Below are positions 43,046-55,189 of a stretch of DNA of 64,000 nucleotides, piece by piece. Source of the stretch: Platerodrilus igneus (lineage: Eukaryota > Arthropoda > Insecta > Coleoptera > Lycidae); the NCBI GenBank assembly GCA_036346225.1, contig JARFIW010001346.1, positions 186,001 through 250,000 on the forward strand, given 5' to 3'. The position numbers and the translations under genes were made by a program. Under the pieces are notes generated by a model that did no database searches, was not told the origin of the DNA, and saw only the letters and a list, made by a program, of their open reading frames with translations. The number at the start of each line of letters is the position of its first letter. Position 1 is the first letter of the stretch.

Positions 43046-44110
43046 GTTGCTTTTTTCATTGGAGAGACACGAGATTTCGCCCGTACACACCGTTCTGACG
43101 TTCTGGCATCATTTTCAATGCGAGAAAGATACAAGCCGCATACACTTTCTGACTAGTATCTGCGAGCACATGCCAAATCCAAGTACCTTCAAAAGAATCG
43201 TTTGCAGCTAACCATCTAGGCATTTTTATATTGGCTAAAAGAGATAATCGTTTTAACCATATCAAGAATCTTTCACAAATATTAAGTGGGAGTTCTTCAT
43301 CCCACCTGACCTCCAGTTTCCAAATTTCTTTCAACAATAATTTTGGTATCACGCAAGTAGAGAAGTAAATCCTATAGGGTCGTACAGTTTATGACTAATC
43401 GACAACATGGTACGTTTGATGCCGAGGTTACAGCTCAGATACCTTCATTTACGTTACAAAATAACAAGTCTCCAAATTTATTTCACTTAAGGCCTAACAA
43501 ATTAAAAAAAGAACGTCTGAAATACTGGTCGTAGTATCAGTAGGAACATGTATTTGCTCCCAACCCCATAACTCCAATTTGGCATTCAGCATAATTTGGG
43601 AGGCTTTGTAAATAAACTTGTTTAAATCGCTTTCAGATTCAAGATTTGTCACACAATTATCCATATAAAATGTGGACTATAGCAGAAAAGCTGTCTTAGT
43701 GAACTCGCAGGAAACTGAATTTAAATGGTGACTAATACACGCTTCAAGTGCAAAAGGACTATAGGTCACATTAAATACGACTCGTTTGTGACGATATTAC
43801 ACAATTTTATCCACTTTAGAATTTCCCCACCTCAGAAATCTAACACAATCACGATCTTCACATGCAAGGCTAATTTGCAAAACGGTTTCCGTATATCAAC
43901 TGTAACAACATACCGGTATAACCTAAACTTAACTAACAAGTCTGATATAAGTTCTATCAAACTAAGTCTTTGCTCAAGACAGTCATTAAGAGAAAGTGCG
44001 CCCTTCTCGTAGGCTGATGCATCAAATACTGGCCTAATCTTAGTGGTTTCACTACTATCTTTTATTACTGCTGATTTAGCGATTACAGTTTGAAGCAACA
44101 CATACTGTTC
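43046..44110 (-). pseudogene. pol: BEL relic reverse transcriptase and downstream linker
   Basis: Minus strand: KIRPVFDASAYEKGALSLND and the first catalytic region YVVTVDIRKPFCKLAL (44101-43832). Then a decayed YVDD region. Then LLKEIWKLEVRWDEELP and IKMPRWLAANDS, ending DTSQKVYAACIF (43352-43056), the segment leading to RNase H. Similar in layout to the first BEL element but a different copy. Confidence 0.7.
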
Positions 44111-44339
44111 ACTGTTCTAAACCGTCACTATACTTGAAGTGATAGCACTACTTTTTTCTAGTGCTACTAGTTTTCTGTGCTTCGATTTAAGAGATCGGCT
44201 AAGAGATAACTCTGGGCACAAAACAATAAAATGACTAGCATTATATAATGGACATCTGACGTTTGTTCTGCATCTTTTCGAAAAATAAAACAATTTTAAA
44301 TACTGAAAACACAATCACTTTTGACTGACAAATCCCTTT

Positions 44340-45381
44340 TTGTCTTCTAGGGTCAAGAAAGGTGACTTAAGGCAACTTTGGCTTAAATTCTGCTTACCAC
44401 AAAAGAATCAAGCAAGGTTTTTCTTTATTGATTCATTCAATGACAGCAAGTCTAATGTCATAGATACATCTTCTGTTCGACAATATTTGCCTGTATTAAT
44501 AGATTTCTCCGCTGTTCTAAAACCACTTCTTGCAAACAAAATACGTTCTGCTCCGGCAACCCATTCACGCAAAAATTCCCTGAGAGCATTTAACCGATTA
44601 GAGAAACCATGACCTTTACCCACTGTATGCTTTCTTTCTAAATTTCTCAAGACCTTTTCTGAGAGGCAGGATTCCACTAGAGGATTTAACAATGTAGAAT
44701 ACTTATCGGCAGTGATTCCTAAGTTTTCCACCGCACGAAACTGCGACCCTAATCGGTCATACAAAACGGACAAGGTAGTTCTTTCTTTCGGGTGTATCGC
44801 GTTGGTGACAAGCCGTAACAATTCACGCACATACACCTTGACTAAGACATCGTGACGTCCTGCTCAAGGCTGTAGCAAGAAAATTTTCGCATATCTTCGT
44901 GCCTTCAAGTTAGGCAGTAATATTGAAATGTATCTGCGTCGGGGATTGCAGGACCTTTATGAATTTTAGAAAATTAACCCCAAAAATCTAACCACGACTT
45001 TTCATTAGAATCAAACTTCTTTATCTCCAAATGTGGGAGTTTAGATTTTCGTTCTACAGTACAGCAACCATTTTGGGGCGCAACTGTGCGTACTTGAATA
45101 AGATGTTGCTTAGCGATCAAAATGTTTCTATTTTTACACCTAGATTCCATTTCTTTGCCGAACTTACCCTCCGACATATCTTTATTAACGCTCATAACTG
45201 CCGTATTTTATTCATCAACTTTAAACATTAAAGTGGACCTAACTTCCAATTCGCTCAGTAATTCTTTAATATTTATTAAATCTGCATTGTGGGCCAATGC
45301 CGCATCCATACTAGCAACAGATTTAGTAACTTGGGCACGTATTACACTGCACTGCTTTTTAAGGCTCTCTAAATTAGCCAT
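44340..45381 (-). pseudogene. gag: BEL relic gag
   Basis: ATG at 45381 (MANLESLKKQ). A TAA replaces a sense codon before NTAVMSVNKDM. KLPHLEIKKFDSNEKSWLDF is the BEL Gag motif. After a shift, MYVRELLRLVTNAIHPKERT, LYDRLGSQFRAVENLGITAD and LREFLREWVAGAERI follow (44836-44408), the conserved DUF1759-type region. Zinc knuckles are further left and decayed (near 44330-44200). Confidence 0.72.
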
Positions 45382-45465
45382 TCTGTTTAATCACACATAT
45401 CAAAACTCAGTTATCAACAATCTTAGTCAGCACTTTCCGTTCTGTCATGGTCACTAAAACAAGCA

Positions 45466-45665
45466 AGAAGTCGTCAAAACCTACCCGTCTTGATCTTTTA
45501 AGAATCAGGCTCAGAACACAGCACTTTCCTGAACAACTGAATATTTTCGGAGAGCTAAATTTTTGCCTTTTAACAAAACTGACATTTTTGTCAAAAACTA
45601 ACCAACGCACACTATTCAAAAACTAAACAACAAATGCATAGCAATTATAGCAGCATTCTTTAATA
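45466..45665 (-). repeat. BEL relic 5' LTR (visible part)
   Basis: Partner of 40206-40420. Confidence 0.5.
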
Positions 45666-45839
45666 CCAATTATAAAACACCAAAAAAATATAAAATAAAT
45701 ATTGCACTTTATCATTTCTACTCATTTATGACAACCCACACAAGATTACAGAATCAAAAACAAAGTATTTTTGAATAAATGATAAATAAAATAAGGAGCC
45801 CTAAAGCACATTGAAACTAATCAAAAACCTATTTTTCTT

Positions 45840-46600
45840 GTTTTAACTGGCACAAAATCTTTCATGAAGTCCAAACAGTCTAAATAGTTTCAGATCGTCC
45901 AATCGTGTTTCGGATATTGACGACGGTAAAGAAGCTTTTGTTCATTTATGTACTGAAAAATTTCGTTTTCCACTAGCTAGAGTAATTGGAAGCGTCAATA
46001 AAACTATGGGCGATAGATATTTGGTGCAAAATTATTGTTTATTGTATTAATACATACTTGGTGTTGACTTTGATTTTAATCCACAATAATCGAAAGCACC
46101 TTCAATTCGTATGCAAATCCGTTACAATCCATCACTCGGCTATCTCTAACAGTTAGTCATTTTCAAGCTTTTTACATTTCATGTATAAATCATTTTTGTC
46201 ATAGATTTTAAATCTGGTATTTCATACAACTCAGTTTGTTCGAATCTATCCTCTAGCGAGTTCATAGCAACATGAAGAATAATAAAACAAAATGAAATTT
46301 GGAAATTAGTTTTTGGATCCAACTTAGTTTGGTTCTTTGATTTTGACTGTTGCTTACTAAATCTCGATCGCATGCTTGCAAACTCAGGTGGTATCTCTGG
46401 AAAAATTTCCATTCCTCCTGCAATCGTATTTGCGTCGACCAAGAAATCATTAAAGGAATCACCACTCCGCAAGCTTCTTAGATATTTAAACACTTCCTCT
46501 ATAGAAGTTACCACCAGTCGCCAATTAATGCTAATATTTTGCAAGATTTTGCCTACAGTCTTTATTTGGTTCAAAATGTCGTATCAGATAACAAGAAAAC
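45840..46600 (-). pseudogene. hAT transposase relic (ZMYM1-like)
   Basis: Minus strand 46574-46179 reads WRLVVTSIEEVFKYLRSL then PKTNFQISFCFIILHVAMNS and LEDRFEQTELYE, the pre-C-terminal region of ZMYM1-like hAT proteins. Past 46170, in other frames, VLLTLPITLASGKRNFS matches the hAT dimerisation motif (LP-TVAS-ERSFS) and is followed by the ISETRLDDLKLF helix. Only the C-terminal third remains. No inverted ends found. Confidence 0.55.
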
Positions 46601-47640
46601 ATAGAAAATTGAGTTTACATAATTTTCACGCTAACGCGAAGGTTAATCTGTTCAACAAGGAATGAAAAACCCTTCGGGTTTATTTCACGTATATGTTGTT
46701 ACACATTTATTTTCCACCTTTCATGTTAGAGATATTGTCATACTTTTGACTCCGTATATTCTCCACAGAGATTTGCTTTATTGAGTCGTATGAAATCGAT
46801 GAAATGTTCTTGAACACGAATATTTTTGTCACAACACTGTGCTACTTGAATAACTTCCGATGTGTAGTCTACGCTAATTCTATAGTACTTAAATTATTTT
46901 ACAATAGAGAAAGTTTTATTCTTTATGCATTTAGCAATTAACGAAATGAGTTTGTTTGAATATCCTTACTTGTATAATCTTGCGATAAGCTATATATCAC
47001 CCTCATCAAATGTACAGTCATCATTTCATCAAATTTTGCTTTATTTCTATTTTTAAACAATTAAAATTATTCTGTTCGTAAAGCTTTTTTTTGGTTTTCC
47101 TAAAGGTAAGTATTGCTGTCTCTAGAAATGTACCAAATCAATTAAAAATTCTAATACAGGTCGCTAGTGTCTAGCTTCAAAATTTTTATCGCTTCTGCAT
47201 CTATGATTTGACTTTGGATCAAGAATAATCAACGTTTTTTTGTGTTTCACTTCTTAAACTTAATCCGAAAAATATGAAAAATGAACTTCTTACATTATGG
47301 TTGATAATAAATTGAGAACAGTTTAATACAAAAAATTTATAAATTTGTAAAGGATTATAGTCTGTGAGAAAGGTCGATATCTTGACAAGACTGTAAATGC
47401 TGCTGTATGCCACAGTTGTTACAACACATACACGCAGCCCCAGAAATAATAAGCTCGCGCGAGTGAAAGCCACTAGTTTCGTTAAACTGAAATATCCGCC
47501 TATATTATACAGTAGCTGCGCCTGGAAACGGATACTCAAAGATTAATGTTATTTACACTGAGCTTATAGGGACCAGAAAGTATGAAGCGCCGATGAACCT
47601 TGTCAAATGAATAGTTCAGTTTTAAGGTGCGTGCAGTTAG
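46601..47640. other. AT-rich stretch without recognised feature
   Basis: Short frames (47219-47539 minus and others) have no family features. Confidence 0.4.
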
Positions 47641-48650
47641 CCGCGACTTTGTAAGAACTAATGTTCTTATAGATGCCGAAAGTCAGTGCATTGTTAGTGC
47701 TATTTAGTGTTTTATAAAAGAAGATCGCCGAATAATCGTCTCTCCGAAATTGACAATGCATAATTTTTCAGCAAAACTTTACACTTAGACCGGTTTTTCT
47801 TTAAAAAAAACCTTTTGCCGCCGAAAGTTAGTGCTTTGTTAGTGCTCTAGTGCTTCATAACTCAGAGGCGTAGGACGAATAATAATAAAGTTGTGACCAC
47901 TTACTTTTTTGCGGCTAACTTCAAAACTGGCCGCGATTTGTTTCAAACTCAAAAATTCGTTTCAAGCGAAAGTTAGTATTTCGTTAGTGCTCTTACATTT
48001 TTGTGGCTAACTTCACCGGCTGGGGTTTGTTTCAAATTCAAAAATTTGTTTCAATTTAAAGTTGGTGTTTTGTTAGTGCTTTTTTGTGCTTCATATCTCA
48101 GTGACGTTAGACTTCTAATAAAAAAGTTATGGCCACCTATATTTACAATCATAGCCGATGTTTGTTTTAATTTCAAAAAACTTTTACAGTCGATAGTTAG
48201 TGCTTCGTTAGTGCTATTTAGTGCTTCATATTTTAGTAGCGTACGACCTCTAATAAAAAAGTTATGGCCACTTATGTTTTTAATTTAAACCGCGGTTTGT
48301 TTCAATTTTAAAAAACTTATGCAGCCGAAAATTAGTGCTTTGTTAGTGCTTATTAGTGATTCATATTTCAGTGGTGTACTGCTGCAAATAAAAAATTACG
48401 ACCCCTTACATTTTTACAGCTGGCCGCGGTTTGCTTCAGTTTCAAAAATTTGGTACCTCCATGAGATAGCGTTTTATTAATGCTCTTTAATGCTTCATAT
48501 CTCAGTGGCGTACGACTACTAACAAAACAGCTGCGCCACTTACAGCTGGCCGCGGTTTATTTCAACTACAAAGATTTTTTCACAGCTGAAAGATTGTGTT
48601 TTGTACTCTCGAGTGCTCTATATTTCAGTGGCATGCAAATATAGATACCA
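47640..48650. repeat. tandem satellite, about 134-bp unit, about 8 copies
   Basis: Each unit carries GTTAGTGCTT, then CTTCATATCTCAGTGGCG, then AAAAAAGTTATGGCCAC and a TTTGTTTCAA tail. Copies start near 47690, 47827, 47960 (shortened), 48057, 48194, 48328, 48461 and 48588. Divergence between copies is considerable, so it is old. The open frame at 48001-48288 spans two units and is not a gene. Confidence 0.8.
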
Positions 48651-49044
48651 GAGAAATCGGAAAATTTTGAGGATACAAATTCATTTCATTAATTTTATAC
48701 AAAAAGAATGCCACTAAACTTCAGACAAATGCTATTTACTGAGTTAAAATTGGAACAGACTATCGTGATTTTGTATTTTTTAGACGCTCTTATACAGCTG
48801 AAATTTAAAAAAAAATCTCGATGTTAAAGCAACACTTCCTAAAGGTATATAAGACAATAAATTCCAAATTATCAATAATTTGTTTTAATCAAGTGAATAA
48901 AGTTTTCGAAAAAAATTGTTTGCTATCCGTGAAAAATATTATTTATACAACTATAAAAAGAAATTGCGCAATAATAAGTTTATACACTAGTCGTAATTAT
49001 AGGGTAAATCTTAACGTTAGCAGTTCATGAGTATTGTGTAGAAG
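48651..49044. other. stretch without recognised feature
   Basis: AT-rich. The short frame at 48821-49030 has no family features. Confidence 0.35.
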
Positions 49045-49132
49045 TTCATCCTGGACCTTCCTTCACCCTCCTCCACCCTCCTCCTACCTCCACATTCATC
49101 CACATCCCACCACCTCCCCATCCCTCCACTAA
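49045..49132. repeat. pyrimidine-rich tract
   Basis: Almost only C and T with A on +, CCACCCTCCTCC-type words. Confidence 0.6.
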
Positions 49133-49136
49133 TCGT

Positions 49137-49425
49137 TTTTTAATTAGTTTTTTCATTAAACACCCATTAGCACTAATTGCTTTTTAATGGGTTTTCTCAA
49201 AAAAAAACCATTAGCACTAATCGTTTTTAATGGGTTTTCTCATTAAAAAACCCATTAGCACTAATCGCCTTTTAATGGGTTTTCTCATTAAAAAACCATT
49301 AGCACTAATCTCTTTTTAATGGTTTTTCTCATTAAAAAACCATTAGCACTAATCACTTTTTAATTGGAAAAACTCCTTAACACTAATAGCTTTTAATGGG
49401 AAAACTCATTAACGATGTTATCATT
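49137..49425. repeat. about 44-bp tandem array of imperfect palindromes
   Basis: Six or so copies, each with CATTAGCACTAAT then TTTTTAATGGG and TCTCATTAAAAAA. The TTTAATGGG...CATTAAA halves can pair. A related unit occurs at 56567-56632 inside the inner Polinton. Adjoins the 3' end of the polB gene. Confidence 0.75.
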
Positions 49426-49599
49426 TTTCCTTACTTCATATCTGTTATTACCACCACCGCCATCTAACCTAGGTTAGACAACCCACAATACACATATAAC
49501 TTAAAATAACATTGTCATCTTAAATCTGCACAATAGTTTTTTCAACTAAGCAATTTTAACCCCCCAGGCATGCAGCTATACAAACAGAACTTAAAACTA
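49426..49599. other. spacer after the outer polB
   Basis: Contains the palindrome TAACCTAGGTTA near 49468. No coding. Confidence 0.35.
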
Positions 49600-52500
49600 C
49601 CTAAAATAAAATTTATCTATAGCTTTATGCCCCCAAGCTTATGTATTTGTACTATTGGGGATAACAAAACGTTTATCGTCATCACCAGACAAACTGATTT
49701 TATTTATGAGCTGGGTATAGATTTCATGCTTTCTGCTACGTATGGTCGTCATAGTATGCATAAGAGGCTTACTTGAACTACATACAGCATCTTTAAAATT
49801 ATCAACACTGATTTTATTGGTGACAATATTTCTGCTTATCACTTTAATCTTTTGATAATATCATTTTTACTAATAATACAATAACTTTTTACCCGAGTCC
49901 CCACAAATTCTAAAACTAACCCTCCACTAAACTCATCCTTAATCTTTCCGGGCACTTTCTTATTAACTAATGGTATATTAAACTTGTTGGGCAAAGGATA
50001 GTCACTTGTATCAAAATGTTCGATATTAGCACTCACATTCTTGTAGAAATCGAGGGTGTCTATACAATACATAAGGGATTCAGTATCAGAATAGAGAAGC
50101 TCAATTTTATCACCATACATACGTTTCATTGTTACGTAATGAAAATCATACATTAATGTTTTTGATAAATCCAAAACACTGAAACCTGCATGTATAGGTT
50201 TATCGTAATGCACCTTAACTCGATTCATATGCACAACAATTAAGTTTTCACTTAACACCATTCGAAAATTAAAGTTTGGTTTAGATATTAAGGAACTCGG
50301 ACATAACTTGTTTCCTTCGAACCCCCATCGGCCCACAATTTTACTATCAACTCGTTTGTCTACGTTTTTACGAAAATTGAATTGTTTATTAGTTTAAAGA
50401 AATTTTTTTCAAACTCGTTTTTAGCATTGTGTACGTAGTTCAGTGTTCAGGTCTATATACGATTTTAGCCAAGGGTTCTACTCAAACTCCAACATTCTAT
50501 GCACAGCACGCAATACAAGACCGAAACGCAGACACTGTTATAGATTGCGATAGTGTATGATATACTTGTTCTTGTTTTCAAGATTCGCAATTAACTTAAA
50601 TGTTTTTGATTTGTAGTAGAGTGACTTTAAATTTTCAGGGCAAAACGGGAGATCGTTGTGCTGATCATGCAACTGTTCGGGGTAGTCTAGGTCAACCTCT
50701 AAAATGTATCCTTTATCAGAGGTTGTAGAAATGTTTAAAATTTGTTCTTGAAGCGTGCTAATCTGATCATCATTCAACCATCTAAACACGCTGATGGGTA
50801 GATGGATACAGGTTGTTTGCATCCAAGTACGTTAAATATTTGGATGGTGCCGAAGGATCATAACTATCCATATATTTGTTGTTAGTCTTCGAATACCGTC
50901 CACAGCACTGCGTTAAACCTCCGCGTATACCTTTTCGAAGAAATTGATGCATCTCAATGTCTGTAATCAGCTCCAGTTTTACTCCAGAATACTTGAGCAT
51001 AGCATCCCAGCTTAAGCTGGGTGCTGTAATGTGTTGACTGGGGTCCAGATCGTATGTAGAAATGCAAATATTGCGAAAGTTTTCAAAAACGTCCGCTAAC
51101 AACAAAACATCTGTTTTTAAATACAGATCGCTGTATATCCCGTGCGTTGTAATGTTAAATTCCTTCCACACCTTTTGCGCATGACCAGATTGAGCAAAAG
51201 TCATATCACTAGATTTTAAATTATTGTAAAAAGCATCTTTGGGCGGTAATGCTAATTCGTTAAGCACATGAGTATCTGTGATACAACTGTAAGGAAATAC
51301 ACCTTTTCTCGTAACTAAATCGAATTCTCTATCATCAGGGAAAAATCGACAAACTTCTGCAAACTGGTCTGAATTAAGATTTTAAGCCAATTGATCTAAA
51401 AGAAGATGCCATAAATTTAAGAGAATCCATAAATTTAAGAGAATCCATAAATTTTAATTGAATACACAATATATTAGCTTTACTGTCATACTCGTATTCA
51501 TTTTCTTTCTCACCAATTTCCCCGTCGGACAATCGCATATTTTTAGTAAACGAAATGTATTTTTCTTTGTTATTGGGAATAACAGTAATATTTTCTTTAG
51601 CACATGCCAGTTCATTTACTATAAAATGTGAATCGTAACCACTAAGATTATGCCTCACCACAGGAATAAAACTAGGGGCCTTATATTTTATATTGCATTC
51701 AGCATGTGCTGCAAAGCGAAAGTTTCCTGTCTAATGGCAATGGTCCTTAACACGATCATTTCCCAATGGTTTCATACAAATCCCAAAGTTTTTGGTACCT
51801 ATAAATGACAACTCATCGTGCGGTGTTAGCGGTTTCATTGGAATACAGGTTTTTAAAATAGTTCCTAATCTAGAAGCGTATCCTTTAAGCTTCTCCATAA
51901 AAACTGTGGAAGCATTAGACCCTCTGTGTAATTCGAATTTGTTTAAAGAATCGTCGTAAGAACATTTGATATAATAAGCGAAACTAAAAGAATCGTGGTA
52001 TTGAATACTGTTAGTAAATGATGTTGATGTGTTAGAAAGAGCTGAACTGATAGGTTTCAAAACGGAATCGAAGTCTGTAATAAACGGCACACGTAATTGT
52101 TTATGCAACTTTCTAAATTCTAAAATGTTATTTGTTGCGTCAGGCATAGTAGTTACCACATGGTTGCAGTCATGCTCTGCGTGAATGCGAAGTTTTTCCG
52201 CTGAACTAAAAAAGAAGAGGCACCCATCATAAATCTGTTTGTGCAGATGATTTTTTGATATCTGACATCCAACCAATTTACCCAAGTCCTTTATCCAACA
52301 ATAGTGTGATTTAATTCCGTCTCGAATGTATAGGACATTGATGTGCTTCACTCTTTTATTCGATGTAAAGTGCAAAGGGTCAACAACTGATTTCCTTTCA
52401 ATTCCAAAAACATTAATACTTACATCGTTTTGCTCTTCAAACTTTTTTATGATACATATTTTCATTTGGAATTCAACTCCGTATAGGTTTAACACAGCCC

Positions 52501-53070
52501 GATAGTCGAGGTAGCTAGATATCCTATTTGTATGAATGTCTGCTGGATACAGAGCTGCAACAACTGCTAACGCGAAGCAGGTGTCATCGTTGTTGATAAT
52601 ATTTACCACAGCCTTGTTTTGCATCCATTTCGGTAATTTTATGAATGTTGAGCCACATAAAGGAATATATTCATTAATATTGACTTCTAGATGTAAGACA
52701 TTCTTTAAAGTTCAACCGGAGTCACATTCTTAAAATTTTTCAGACTTTGCAACCATCGCTTCCATGAATTCAGTATAGATATTATTCAAATCGCTAGATA
52801 CCGTAATCACTTGATTCTTGGTATTAAATGACTTTACGTCTTCAATCTCAACAGATTCACTCATTTTTGTATAATTAACAAAGGTTTCACAGTTGATTTT
52901 TAACGTTGTATGCTCTTTTAATTTTTCTTTGATTAAACATACAAATTGAGCTTTCCGTGTCAGAAGAAATTCTCGAATGTCTCCAACAGCATGAGTATTC
53001 CTTATTCGATAGCTTACTATACAATTTTTAAAAGCAGAGTCAATGATTTAAACTGCATCATTATCAGGAG
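49600..53070 (-). pseudogene. polB: outer Polinton protein-primed DNA polymerase B
   Basis: Minus strand in order: VKSFNTKNQVIT and the DSG-TL / NINEYIPLCGS region (53050-52640), NDDTCFALAVVAALYPADIH, exonuclease PFITDFDSVLKP (usual D-E pair altered), HNLSGYDSHFIVNELA (Exo II), DVLLLADVFENFRNICI, LSWDAMLKYSGVKLE, GIRGGLTQCCGRYSK and LTYLDANNLYP (Pol A), a decayed NNSIFGKT region (about 50380), IELLYSDTESLMY (Pol C, usual DTD), VLEFVGTRVKSYCI and the C-terminal YTQLINKISLS to AWGHK end. At least five shifts or stops. The main parts are 52624-51731, 51661-51374, 51267-50782, 50822-50538, 50336-49839 and 49842-49600. It continues beyond the inner element at 63932. Confidence 0.85.
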
Positions 53071-53076
53071 CTCTAT
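53071..53076. repeat. target duplication CTCTAT, left
   Basis: Perfect 6-bp repeat of 63926-63931, the duplication size of Polintons. Confidence 0.88.
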
Positions 53077-53103
53077 AGTAGGGTAAAATCAGGTCTTCTA
53101 CCG

Positions 53104-53173
53104 CCTCATTTGCTCCCGATTTACATGTAAATCCCCATAAGGAGCAAATGAGGAGAATCCCTCATTTGCTCCC
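53104..53173. repeat. terminal stem-loop cluster, left
   Basis: Three copies of CCTCATTTGCTCC in alternating orientation (53104, 53141, 53159), plus the palindrome ATTTACATGTAAAT. Can fold into hairpins. Mirrored at 63829-63898. Confidence 0.7.
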
Positions 53174-53174
53174 A

Positions 53175-53820
53175 CATCTGAACCGAATAGTTTTCTTCGT
53201 CTAGCCATTTTTTTATCTTTCATCTGAACCAAATAGTTTTCTTTGTCTAGCCAATGCATCTTTTGAGATAAACCTATCTTGTTTGGTATTAATTAACATT
53301 AGAATTTTCTCAGCTACCCGAATCTCTAGGAATTTTTTCGATTGCATCACCCCCAAGGGAGCTACCCTGATTTTAAGATTTCTTACCTGTTGCGGCTTTT
53401 GAGCGTTCTTATAAATTTTTTTATACATGCGATACATTAAATTAGCTTAGAATTTTACACACAACCCGAATCTGCAAACAGATTTGAAATCGGACCACGC
53501 CCTGCAAAGTTACACATATACCCTCTGCGAGATAAATCTTTCTCCACATTTCCATCCACGAGATAAACCTACCTTGTTTGGTATCAATTAAGATTAGAAT
53601 TTTCTCAGCTACCCGAATTTCTAAGAATTTTTTAGATAACGCCATCCCCCAGGGACCTACCCTGATTTTAAGATTTCTTACCTGTAGCGACTTTTGATCG
53701 TTCTTATAAATTTTTTATACATGCAATACATCTTGTTAGGCTAGAATTTTATGTAGAATCCGAATCTGTAAACAGATTTAAAACAGGACCACCCCTTACC
53801 ATTTTACACGCACCCTCTAA
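53175..53820 (-). repeat. two tandem subterminal units in the left arm
   Basis: Two roughly 280-bp units share the AATCTGTTTACAGATT palindrome, ATGTATnnCATGTATAAAAAA and GTAAGAAATCTTAAAATCAGG words. Each gives a short basic frame (53213-53437, 53442-53645 minus). The 48-bp repeat CTAGACGAAGAAAACT occurs twice here but three times in the right arm. Confidence 0.65.
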
Positions 53821-53970
53821 ATTATAACTTTCCTGCAGCTTATACCTAAAAGAAAATCTAAAACCATTCTTAAAACTTTTATTACAGACAATTTTACTAA
53901 TACAGTTTAAATTTTGTAAACCACATTTCTAAATACATATTCACAATTTTTATTTTGAACCTAGAACTTC

Positions 53971-54756
53971 TCATATCGACTCACACTTATTAATATTTAT
54001 TTCTAAATAGAGCACCTTTTCCAAAGACCAACCGGACCCGCATGTTTCAAATTCCTCTGATTTTGTTCTTATGGTTTCGCTTAAGACCTCGTACATATTT
54101 TCTAGATTACTAGAAGACGTTATAACCACATTTTTTGTGTTAAAGGATTTCACATCGGTAGTTTCTTCCCGATTTTGGTGTAAACGCCGTAGAGTTCGCA
54201 ATAGACTTTTACTGCTGTATGTTGTATTCTTTTTCATTAATTAATCGAATAAATCGCTCTTTCTGCTTCCAAAGAAACTCGGCACTCCATCGTCGACACT
54301 GGCGTTCTTTATGCGATAGCTAGCCATACGGTTGTTAAACGCTGTGCTAACCATTTCTACACCATCGTCGCTAGTAGCGGTAACTGATGCATTTTATGTT
54401 TGTTGCTCCTTAAGTGTGCGGCATAGGTAGTTTTCCATTTCGAAATCGCATACTTTACACATAATTCGTGGTTGTTTCGTACAAGGCCCTTTAACAGCTG
54501 GCGGAGCTGAACGTTTACGGCTTAATGACATACCGTGCTGTTTTTCCTTGTGTCGCTGTAAGTTGCCCATTCTCGTAAAAGCGATACCGCAAGTCTCACA
54601 GTTTAAGTACTTTGCTGCGGACGGATGTATAAGCAACCGGACGATGTTACACCACAACATTTGTTCTGGTGCCGTTTGAGAGCATCCTCCTGGTAAAGTA
54701 GACGTGACACAGCTCGCATTTAAAACGTTTGCAGATACCATTTTAGTACAAAACAA
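53971..54756 (-). pseudogene. polB: PolB N-terminal stub with zinc fingers, left arm
   Basis: Minus strand: C2H2 finger CETCGIAFTRMGNLQRHKEKQH, a basic linker, and CKVCDFEMENYL (second partial finger), then a stop after LKEQQT. After it the frame continues with VSTAFNNRMASYRIKNASV, FLWKQKERFIRLINEKE, and the TTDVKSFNTKNVVIT and LEININKCES region that starts Polinton PolB, ending in a stop at 53971. The polymerase and exonuclease domains are absent. The same two stops occur in the right arm. Confidence 0.7.
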
Positions 54757-54834
54757 AACCCACTATAGCTTGATTGTACACGAACTAACACAACCAAAGT
54801 TTACTCTTGCCACATCTTTATGTCCCTGATAGAA

Positions 54835-55056
54835 TCAAACCGAAGGTTTGAAACTTCCACACGAGTGAGGTTCATGGACTAGGGAACATAATCCTTGCGC
54901 TCGTCCAATGATTTCGTCAAGCACACCGGTCCTTACGTTACGAGGTGCGAGCGCTAGAAAAACCGAAAATCTTCCATGTTTCGGATCGCATTTAAAACCG
55001 ATTTTAGAATAACCAGCATACGGATTTGTGCATCCTTCGAAGAACGCCATAACCAA
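54835..55056 (-). CDS. small hypothetical protein in left arm
   Basis: 73 residues from ATG 55056: MVMAFFEGCTNPYAGYSKIG, HGRFSVFLALAPRN, then IIGRAQGLCSLVHEPHS. Compact with four Cys. Precedes the PolB stub in the same direction. The right arm has a diverged counterpart at 62010-62110 with only GR-Q-L-like scraps left. Not recognised. Confidence 0.35.
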   Translation of the reverse strand: MVMAFFEGCTNPYAGYSKIGFKCDPKHGRFSVFLALAPRNVRTGVLDEIIGRAQGLCSLVHEPHSCGSFKPSV

Positions 55057-55189
55057 AGAGTCTTATACCAAACCTTTAAACCATTAAAAAGATCAACTTG
55101 TGTCACGGACTTACAATAAAAATCTTAATTCAATACTTCAGTATTTTAAAATGGTGGGCTTGAATATTTCAATGAATCACCACGAATCT

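Larger units (their letters stand above)
40206..45665 (-). mobile_element. old BEL/Pao relic on the minus strand
   Basis: Flanked by diverged direct repeats of about 200 bp (40206-40420, 45466-45665; both contain GAATCAGGCTC-like, GCACTTTCCT and ATTTTTGTCAAAA words). Between them on the minus strand are gag, RT, RNase H and C-terminal pieces of BEL Pol, with many stops. A 1.6-kb MITE (41432-43043) sits inside, and part of the integrase is deleted. Confidence 0.7.

Noticed and set aside
49137..49425. CRISPR-like spaced repeats
   Set aside because: The whole unit repeats, so there are no unique spacers, and the context is eukaryotic.
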